Source of the DNA: DATKQI01 sp035532755
GTDB lineage: Bacteria > Pseudomonadota > Alphaproteobacteria > Acetobacterales > Acetobacteraceae
Length of the DNA: 11,693 nucleotides
Assembly (NCBI GenBank): GCA_035532755.1
Contig: DATKQI010000055.1
Coordinates: 1-11,693, forward strand
Direction: 5' to 3'
Shown here: positions 6,671 through 11,693 of the stretch, one piece after another
How the letters are laid out: each line of letters starts with the position of its first letter
Position numbering within the stretch: position 1 is the first letter of the stretch
Made by a program: the position numbers and the translations under genes
Notes under the pieces: model-generated
What the model was told of the DNA's origin: nothing
What the model saw: the letters and a program-made list of their open reading frames with translations, nothing else
Database searches by the model: none

Positions 6671-7302
6671 GGCGTCCAGCGCAGGAAGTTGGCGAGGATG
6701 GTCAGCCCGACCTCCTGGCTCTTCTCGACATGGAACTGCGTGCCGGCCCGGTTGCCGGCGGCGACCATGGCGACCACGGGGCCGCCGTAGTCGGTGGTCG
6801 CCAGCACCTGCGTGGCATCGGCGCCTTCCAGGGCATAGCTGTGGACGAAATAGGCGTGGTCTCCCGGCCGCAGCCCGGCCAGCAGCCGGTGCGCGCCGGG
6901 GGTGAAATTCAGCTCGTTCCAGCCCATCTGCGGCAGCCGCAGGCCGGTTGCGGGCAGTTCGGCAATCTCGCCGCCGATCCAGCCGAAGCCGGGGGTGACC
7001 CGATGCTCCAGCCCGCGATGGGCCATGAGCTGCATGCCGACGCAGATGCCCAGGAACGGCGCGCCGCGCGCCACCGCCTGGTCGATCGCGGCCCTCATGC
7101 CGTCCACGGCGGCGAGGCCCCGCGCGCAGTCGGCGAAGGCGCCCTGGCCGGGCAGCACGATCCGGTCGGCGCGCGCCACCGTATCGGGGTCGGCCGTCAC
7201 GCTCACCTCCGCCGCCAGCCCCTCTCGCGCCGCCGCCAGCGCCAATGCGCGCGAGGCGGAAGCGAGGTTGCCGCTGCCGTAATCGACGACGGCGACCTTC
7301 AC
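6667..7302 (-). CDS. hisH: Imidazole glycerol phosphate synthase, glutaminase subunit HisH
   Basis: Class I glutamine amidotransferase that feeds ammonia to HisF. It has 211 residues, normal length. The triad is C87 in GICVGMQ, H191 and E193 in GTQFHVEKSQ. The N-terminus MKVAVVDYGSGNL and oxyanion-strand region LPGQGAF (50-56) are typical. The usual motif around the catalytic histidine is FHPEKS; here the proline is valine. The start is a GTG at 7302, set by homology and by a GTGA overlap with the hisB stop. The gene ends in an ATGA overlap with the acetyltransferase gene, so hisB-hisH-GNAT is an overlapping string. Confidence 0.97.
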   Translation of the reverse strand: MKVAVVDYGSGNLASASRALALAAAREGLAAEVSVTADPDTVARADRIVLPGQGAFADCARGLAAVDGMRAAIDQAVARGAPFLGICVGMQLMAHRGLEHRVTPGFGWIGGEIAELPATGLRLPQMGWNELNFTPGAHRLLAGLRPGDHAYFVHSYALEGADATQVLATTDYGGPVVAMVAAGNRAGTQFHVEKSQEVGLTILANFLRWTP

Positions 7303-7889
7303 AGCGCCCCCTTGGTCGAGGGGATGGCATCGCCCGCGCGCGGATCGGCCTCGGTTGCCATGCGGAGCGCGCGGGCGACGGATTTGAAACAGGCTTCCGC
7401 CACGTGATGCGCGTTGCGCCCGGCCTTTTGGCTCACATGCAGGGTGATCCCGGCATTGCCGGCGAGCGCGCGGAAGAACTCCTCGAACAGCTCGGTATCC
7501 ATCTCGCCCAGCTTCGGCCGCTCGAACGCCACGCTCCAGGCCAGATGGGCCCGGCCGGAGATGTCCACCGCCGCCTCCACCAGCGCCTCGTCCATCGGCA
7601 CCAGGGCATGGCCGTAGCGGCGGATGCCCCGTTTGTCGGCCAGCGCCACGCGCAGCGCCTGGCCCAGCACGATGCCCACATCCTCGGTGGTGTGGTGGAA
7701 ATCGACGTGCAGGTCGCCTTTCGCCGCGATGCGCAGATCGAACAGCGCGTGGCGGGCGAAGGCCGTCAGCATATGGTCGAGAAAGCCGATGCCGGTGGCG
7801 ATCTCGGCCTGCCCGGTCCCGTCCAGCGACAGGGCCAGCTCGATCGCGGTTTCGGCGGTGGTGCGGCTTTGCTGTGCGGTGCGGGCCAT
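7299..7889 (-). CDS. hisB: Imidazoleglycerol-phosphate dehydratase HisB
   Basis: Dehydrates IGP to imidazole-acetol phosphate, the manganese-dependent step after HisH/HisF. It has 196 residues, the monofunctional size, without the phosphatase domain fused in enterobacteria. Seen: GFLDHML at about 35-41, HVDFHHTTED at 61-70 and NAHHVAEACFK at 159-169, the two histidine-rich metal-binding motifs. It appears to be the first gene of the his cluster here. The ATG at 7889 follows only about 31 bases after a strong hairpin, and no promoter is evident in that space. Its stop overlaps the hisH GTG. Confidence 0.98.
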   Translation of the reverse strand: MARTAQQSRTTAETAIELALSLDGTGQAEIATGIGFLDHMLTAFARHALFDLRIAAKGDLHVDFHHTTEDVGIVLGQALRVALADKRGIRRYGHALVPMDEALVEAAVDISGRAHLAWSVAFERPKLGEMDTELFEEFFRALAGNAGITLHVSQKAGRNAHHVAEACFKSVARALRMATEADPRAGDAIPSTKGAL

Positions 7890-7920
7890 GCCCCGTGACT
7901 ACCCCAAACCCGCCCCGCCG

Positions 7921-7954
7921 CGAACCCCCCACCTATCGGCAGGTGAGGGGTTCG
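7921..7954 (-). terminator. Strong 14-bp hairpin between the MFS gene and hisB
   Basis: On the minus strand CGAACCCCTCACCT (7954-7941) pairs with AGGTGGGGGGTTCG (7934-7921) around a six-base loop, with 14 continuous pairs including one T-G. It begins five bases after the transporter's stop (7960-7962). No U-run follows; the next bases are GC-rich. It is probably a transcription barrier or mRNA 3'-end protector for the transporter, or an attenuator ahead of hisB. The structure itself is clear; calling it a terminator is inference. Confidence 0.6.
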
Positions 7955-7959
7955 ACCGC

Positions 7960-9363
7960 TCAGCGGTTGATGTCTTCGAGCGCGAGGCCGCGGGTGCGGG
8001 GGCCGAAACCGCCGATCGAGATGATGACGACACCCATGCTCGCCGCGATGAACAGCGCCACCGCGATCACCCCGCCGTGATGGAGGAAGAAGCCGATCAT
8101 CAGCCCGGCGAAGGCGGCGGAAAGCCGGCTCCAGGAATAGACGAAGCCCACCGCCCGGGCGCGCACCCGGGTGGGATAAAGCTCCGCCTGGTAGTTGTGA
8201 AAGGCGTAGGACATCACGTTGTTGGACAGCGTGACCAGCACGCCGAACACGATGATGAGCCCGCCCGCGCTTTGCAGCCCGAACAGCAGCATGAAGATCG
8301 CCACGCAGAACGCCGCGCCGCAGATCTGCCATTTCCGCTCGAACCGGTCGGCGAAGGTCGTGCCGATCAGCGGCGCGATCGGGTTCGCGATGGCGATGAT
8401 GAAGGCGTATTCCAGGCTGGTGGTGATGTGGATGCCCTTGGCGATCAGCAGCGTCGGCACCCAGGCGGCGAAACCGTAGAAGCCGATCGTCTGGAAGAAG
8501 TTGAACACCGACAGCATGACGGTGCGATCGAAATAGGGCGGCTGCCAGATCTCGGCGAAGCTGCCTTCCCCGGTCTCCTCGGCCGAGTGCGGGCCGGGCG
8601 GGGGCAGGGTGCCGACCTCCTCGGCCACACGCGCCTCGATCGCGGCCGTCACCGCCTCGGCCTCGGCCAGCCGGCCGTGGTTGGCGAGCCAGCGCGGGCT
8701 TTCGGGGATGCCGCGGCGGATGAACCAGATCAGCACCGCGCCGATCGAGCCGATCAGCACCACCCACCGCCAGCCGTCCAGCCCGAACGGCTTGTGCGGG
8801 ACCAGCAGCCACCCCAGAAGGGCCACCACCGGCACCACCGCGAAGGTGACGAACTGGTTGAACGCATAGGCCCGCCCGCGCGAGCCGGCCGGGATCAGCT
8901 CGGCGATGTAGGTGTCGATGGTGACCAGCTCCACCCCGATGCCGATGCCGGCGATGAAGCGCCACAGATCGACCCCGAATCCGGTCTGCTGGAAGGCCAT
9001 GATGAAAGTGCAGACCGAGTACCACAACAGCGAGTAGGTGAACACGACCCGCCGGCCGAACCGGTCCGCCACGAAGCCGAACACGATGGTGCCGACGAAC
9101 AGCCCCATGAAGGTGGCGAACACGAAGGTGCCGAACCCCGCCGCGCCGACGAGGCCGAGCGCGCTGAACGCGCCCAGGGACTGGGCGGTGAACATGCCCG
9201 CCTTGATCAATCCCGGCGCGACATAGGCGGTGAAGAACAGATCGTAGAACTCGAACACGCCGCCCAGCGAGAGCAACCCCACCAAGGTCCAGACGTAATA
9301 TGACCTCGGCAGCCGGTCGAGCCGTGCCGCGATCTGTTGTGCCGATGTGGTCGCCGACATCAT
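7960..9363 (-). CDS. MFS transporter, sugar-porter/metabolite-symporter type
   Basis: A 467-residue major facilitator protein with about 12 membrane helices. Seen: loop 2-3 motif A GFVADRFGRR at 96-105, its second-half counterpart FADRFERK at 337-344, the sugar-porter-like IPESPRWL at 219-226 after helix 6, a cytoplasmic central loop at about 227-278, and AELYPTRVRARAVG at 393-406. These suit the MHS/sugar-porter side of the superfamily, which moves organic acids, aromatic acids, vitamins or sugars with protons. The substrate is not identifiable. Tandem ATGs occur at 9363 and 9360; a GGGGGG ribosome-binding site lies one base from the first and four from the second, so 9360 may be the true start. 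It is divergent from hslV and upstream of hisB. Confidence 0.93.
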   Translation of the reverse strand: MMSATTSAQQIAARLDRLPRSYYVWTLVGLLSLGGVFEFYDLFFTAYVAPGLIKAGMFTAQSLGAFSALGLVGAAGFGTFVFATFMGLFVGTIVFGFVADRFGRRVVFTYSLLWYSVCTFIMAFQQTGFGVDLWRFIAGIGIGVELVTIDTYIAELIPAGSRGRAYAFNQFVTFAVVPVVALLGWLLVPHKPFGLDGWRWVVLIGSIGAVLIWFIRRGIPESPRWLANHGRLAEAEAVTAAIEARVAEEVGTLPPPGPHSAEETGEGSFAEIWQPPYFDRTVMLSVFNFFQTIGFYGFAAWVPTLLIAKGIHITTSLEYAFIIAIANPIAPLIGTTFADRFERKWQICGAAFCVAIFMLLFGLQSAGGLIIVFGVLVTLSNNVMSYAFHNYQAELYPTRVRARAVGFVYSWSRLSAAFAGLMIGFFLHHGGVIAVALFIAASMGVVIISIGGFGPRTRGLALEDINR

Positions 9364-9375
9364 TCCCCCCGTTTT

Positions 9376-9406
9376 CTTATGCCCGGCTCACGGCCGCGTG
9401 TGGCAA
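9376..9406 (-). promoter_or_regulatory. Weak candidate promoter for the MFS gene
   Basis: TTGCCA (minus strand, 9406-9401) differs from TTGACA at one position. CATAAG (9381-9376) is a 4/6 match to TATAAT. The 19-base spacer is longer than ideal. The position, a short distance upstream of the ribosome-binding site, is plausible. Confidence 0.25.
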
Positions 9407-9440
9407 TCTGCGCATACAAGGCGCCGTTTCGCCACCCCGT

Positions 9441-9452
9441 CCCGCGCGCGGG
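9441..9452. promoter_or_regulatory. 12-bp perfect palindrome in the divergent hslV/MFS region
   Basis: CCCGCGCGCGGG is its own reverse complement. It lies midway between the two divergent starts and just upstream of the hslV promoter candidate. It could be an operator, but alternating GC runs also arise by chance in DNA this GC-rich. Confidence 0.25.
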
Positions 9453-9465
9453 GCATATCGGCCGT

Positions 9466-9494
9466 CTTGCGCGAAGGGGCCGGCTGCGCCATTT
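9466..9494 (+). promoter_or_regulatory. Candidate heat-shock (RpoH-type) promoter of hslVU
   Basis: CTTGCGC (9466-9472) resembles the RpoH -35 CTTGAAA, and CGCCATTT (9487-9494) matches the -10 CCCCATNT at all but one position. The spacer is 14 bases, within the known 11-16 range. hslVU is a classic heat-shock operon, which supports the call. The predicted start site would be only a few bases before the hslV ATG at 9503, which is unusual. Confidence 0.42.
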
Positions 9495-9502
9495 CGGGGG
9501 CC

Positions 9503-10084
9503 ATGCAGAATTCATTCCTCTCGGGCCCCGGCCCGTCCGCGCACGATCCGGTCGGCTGGCACGGCACCACCATCCTGTGCGTCCGCCGCGGCGGGGCGGT
9601 GGCGATGGCCGGCGACGGCCAGGTGAGCCTCGGCCAGACCGTGGTGAAGGGCAACGCCCGCAAGGTGCGCCGGATCGGTGCCGGTGGGGCGGTGCTGGCC
9701 GGGTTCGCCGGCGCCACGGCCGACGCCTTCACCCTGCTGGAACGGCTGGAAGCCAAGCTGGAACGCTTCCCCAGCCAGTTGGAACGCGCCTGCGTCGAGC
9801 TGGCGAAAGACTGGCGGACAGACCGCTACCTGCGCCGGCTGGAGGCGATGATGGCGGTCGCCGACCGCGAGCGCAGCTTCACGCTGACCGGCAACGGCGA
9901 CGTGCTGGAGCCGGAGGACGGCGTGATCGCGATCGGCTCGGGCGGCAACTACGCCCTGGCCGCGGCGCGCGCGCTGATGGACGTGCCGGACCTCACCGCC
10001 GAGGAGACCGCGCGGCGGGCGATGAAGATCGCCGCCGACATCTGCATCTATACCAACTACAACGTGATCGTCGAAACGCTCTGA
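9503..10084 (+). CDS. hslV: ATP-dependent protease peptidase subunit HslV
   Basis: Threonine peptidase that forms the proteolytic core of the HslUV complex. The ATG at 9503, preceded by GGGGG, gives 193 residues. A 21-residue propeptide ends in WHG, and T22 of TTILCVRR becomes the N-terminal catalytic threonine after processing. Seen next: GDGQVSLGQTVVKGNARKVRR, then AGFAGATADAFTLLERLEAKLE, and GSGGNYALAAARAL near residue 150. All are strongly conserved in HslV. The frame is open upstream to 9347, but no homology lies there. hslU follows after 23 bases, as in the standard hslVU operon. The upstream promoter candidate is heat-shock-like. Confidence 0.98.
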   Translation: MQNSFLSGPGPSAHDPVGWHGTTILCVRRGGAVAMAGDGQVSLGQTVVKGNARKVRRIGAGGAVLAGFAGATADAFTLLERLEAKLERFPSQLERACVELAKDWRTDRYLRRLEAMMAVADRERSFTLTGNGDVLEPEDGVIAIGSGGNYALAAARALMDVPDLTAEETARRAMKIAADICIYTNYNVIVETL

Positions 10085-10107
10085 CGACCCCCGAGGATTT
10101 CATTCCC

Positions 10108-11427
10108 ATGGATGCCCCGACCTACTCCCCGCGGGAGATCGTCTCCGAGCTGGACCGCTTCATCGTCGGCCAGGGCGATGCGAAGCGCGCCGTCGCCATC
10201 GCGCTGCGCAACCGCTGGCGCCGCCAGCAACTACCGGAAGCGATGGCCGAGGAAGTCGTGCCGAAGAACATCCTGATGATCGGCCCTACCGGCGTCGGCA
10301 AGACGGAGATCGCCCGCCGGCTCGCCAAGCTCGCCCAGGCGCCGTTCCTGAAGGTGGAGGCGACGAAATTCACCGAGGTCGGCTACGTCGGCCGGGATGT
10401 GGAAAGCATCGCCCGCGACCTCGTGGAGGTCTCGCTCACCATGCTGCGCGAAGGCAGCCGGAAGGGCGTGCAGGCACAGGCCGAGCTGGCGGCGGAGGAG
10501 CGGCTGATCACCGCGCTGGTGGGCGAGGGCGCCACGGCCGAAACGCGCAACAAGTTCCGCAAGATGCTGCGCAGCGGAGAGCTGGAAGAAAAGGAGGTCG
10601 AGGTGTCGGTGGCCGAGCCAGGCGGGATGCCGATCGGCCAGATCGACATGCCGGGGATGGCGCCGGGCCAGGCGATCAACCTCGGCGACATGATGAAGGG
10701 CATGTTCGGCCGCGCCCCGCAGCGGCGGCGCATGCATGTCTCCGCCGCCCGCGCGGCGATGGAGCGGGAGGAGGCCGACAAGCTGCTGGACACCGACCGG
10801 CTGGCGAAGGATGCGCTCGCCCATGCCGAGAACAGCGGCATCGTGTTCATCGACGAGATCGACAAGGTCTGCGCCCGCAGCTCCGAAGGCGGGTTCCGCG
10901 GCGGAGACGTCTCGCGCGAGGGCGTGCAGCGGGACCTGCTGCCGCTGATCGAGGGCACCACGGTCTCCACCAAATACGGGCCGATGAAGACCGACCATGT
11001 GCTGTTCATCGCCTCCGGCGCGTTCCATCTCGCCAAGCCGGCCGACCTGCTGCCGGAGTTGCAGGGGCGCCTGCCGATCCGGGTGGAGCTGGCCGCGCTG
11101 TCGCGCGAGGATCTGCGCCGCATCCTGGTCGAGCCCGAGCATTCGCTGGTGAAGCAGTATGTCGCGCTGATGGATACCGAGAAGGTGAGCCTCACCTTCG
11201 CCGACGACGCGATCGACGCGCTGGCCGAACTCGCCGCCGACATCAACGACCGGGTGGAGAACATCGGCGCCCGCCGGCTGCACACGGTGCTGGAGAAGCT
11301 GCTGGAGGAGATCAGCTTCACTGCCACCGACCGCGCCGGGCAGGCGGTGACGGTGGATGCGGCCTATGTGCATGAGCGGGTATCGCCGCTCGCCGCGAAG
11401 GGCGATCTCAGCCGGTTCATCCTGTAG
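10108..11427 (+). CDS. hslU: ATP-dependent protease ATPase subunit HslU
   Basis: AAA+ unfoldase that caps HslV and feeds it substrates. It has 439 residues, standard length, from the ATG at 10108, with GAGGA about ten bases upstream. Seen in order: Walker A GPTGVGKT (59-66), pore loop GYVG (92-95), the inserted I-domain at roughly 110-230, Walker B IVFIDEID (245-252), GRLPIRVEL at 320-328, sensor-2 GARRLHT (387-393), and the C-terminal DLSRFIL, which docks into HslV. The reading frame extends upstream across hslV, but that part is a shadow. All catalytic motifs are intact. Confidence 0.98.
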   Translation: MDAPTYSPREIVSELDRFIVGQGDAKRAVAIALRNRWRRQQLPEAMAEEVVPKNILMIGPTGVGKTEIARRLAKLAQAPFLKVEATKFTEVGYVGRDVESIARDLVEVSLTMLREGSRKGVQAQAELAAEERLITALVGEGATAETRNKFRKMLRSGELEEKEVEVSVAEPGGMPIGQIDMPGMAPGQAINLGDMMKGMFGRAPQRRRMHVSAARAAMEREEADKLLDTDRLAKDALAHAENSGIVFIDEIDKVCARSSEGGFRGGDVSREGVQRDLLPLIEGTTVSTKYGPMKTDHVLFIASGAFHLAKPADLLPELQGRLPIRVELAALSREDLRRILVEPEHSLVKQYVALMDTEKVSLTFADDAIDALAELAADINDRVENIGARRLHTVLEKLLEEISFTATDRAGQAVTVDAAYVHERVSPLAAKGDLSRFIL

Positions 11428-11466
11428 AGGGTTGACGGAGCCCAACCCGCCCCGCACATCATCCGC

Positions 11467-11693
11467 ATGACCGATCCCTTCATCGTTCCCGAGGAGCCGA
11501 CGGCCGCCGCCGCCATCATGGCGATCGGCGAGGAGCTGGACGTGTTCGACGACTGGATGGACCGCTACCAGTACATCATCGAGCTCGGCCAGAAACTGCC
11601 GCCGTTCCCGCCCGGCTGGATGGACGATCCGCACCGCGTGCCGGGCTGCCAGAGCAAGGTGTGGATGGAGGCGGCGCTGCGCGACGGGCGGCT
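11467..11693 (+). CDS. SufE-family Fe-S assembly protein, N-terminal part only
   Basis: The gene is cut by the right edge, leaving 75 codons. Seen: FDDWMDRYQYIIELGQKLPP at about 26-45 and HRVPGCQSKVW at 56-66, with C61 as the conserved persulfide-accepting cysteine of SufE/CsdE proteins. These proteins take sulfur from a SufS-type cysteine desulfurase and pass it to Fe-S cluster assembly. The ATG at 11467 is chosen because it gives a normal N-terminus, although no clear Shine-Dalgarno is visible; an alternative ATG is at codon 18. It starts 39 bases after the hslU stop on the same strand, so it may be co-transcribed. No suf operon partner is visible, so a stand-alone SufE is likely. Confidence 0.93.
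   Translation, partial: MTDPFIVPEEPTAAAAIMAIGEELDVFDDWMDRYQYIIELGQKLPPFPPGWMDDPHRVPGCQSKVWMEAALRDGR

Noticed and set aside
6671..7330. N-terminal extension of the acetyltransferase through the hisH region
   Set aside because: The translated extension is Arg/Gly-rich with no domain and is the out-of-frame shadow of hisH; the ATG at 6670 gives a normal GNAT length.
9337..10107. Extension of the hslU frame upstream across hslV (257 codons)
   Set aside because: Arg/Gly-rich shadow of hslV; HslU homology starts at the ATG at 10108 with a GAGGA site.
11429..11448. GGGTTG/CAACCC stem-loop and TTGACG box between hslU and the SufE gene
   Set aside because: The stem is only six pairs with no U-run, and the TTGACG has no matching -10 at the right distance; neither a terminator nor a promoter can be supported.
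1..11693. CRISPR arrays, tRNA/rRNA genes, insertion sequences, phage or defence genes
   Set aside because: No spaced direct repeats, no tRNA or rRNA-like sequence and no transposase, integrase or defence domain was seen in any frame.

Overview
The window is very GC-rich chromosomal DNA, with near-universal third-position G/C and closely packed genes. Gene content and protein character suggest an alphaproteobacterium, plausibly Rhodospirillales/Acetobacteraceae. That placement is my inference from the divergent hslVU/his-cluster layout and sequence style, not from a database search. Almost everything is recognisable core metabolism. I see no mobile element, CRISPR array, tRNA, rRNA or phage gene.

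Layout, left to right. (1) 1-1327, minus strand: a cytochrome pair. A membrane cytochrome b561 fused to a diheme cytochrome c domain overlaps by 4 bases the start of a secreted SHP/DUF1924-type c cytochrome, which runs off the left edge. (2) 1378-3390, minus strand: thiC (HMP-P synthase) with a full TPP riboswitch leader, a candidate promoter and a possible Shine-Dalgarno-masking hairpin. (3) 3420-7889, minus strand: a histidine-biosynthesis operon transcribed hisB-hisH-GNAT-hisA-hisF-hisE, followed by a HIT-family protein. Several junctions overlap (GTGA, ATGA), which suggests translational coupling. (4) 7960-9363, minus strand: an MFS transporter upstream of hisB and separated from it by a very strong hairpin. 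(5) 9364-9502: a divergent intergenic region with a heat-shock-like promoter candidate and a 12-bp palindrome. (6) 9503-11693, plus strand: hslV and hslU, then the start of a SufE-family gene cut by the right edge.

How the genes work together. HisB, HisH, HisA, HisF and HisE supply five consecutive-or-near steps of the histidine pathway; HisH and HisF form the IGP synthase. hisG, hisD, hisC and hisI are not in the window. ThiC makes the thiamine pyrimidine and is shut down by TPP. HslV and HslU form an ATP-dependent protease. The cytochrome pair should pass electrons from the quinone pool through heme b to periplasmic c hemes.

I did not find a clearly new multi-gene system. The most unusual items are the b561-diheme-c fusion, a lysine-rich tail on HisE, the hairpin between the transporter and hisB, an acetyltransferase gene embedded in the his operon, and several RNA hairpins that touch start codons or ribosome-binding sites.
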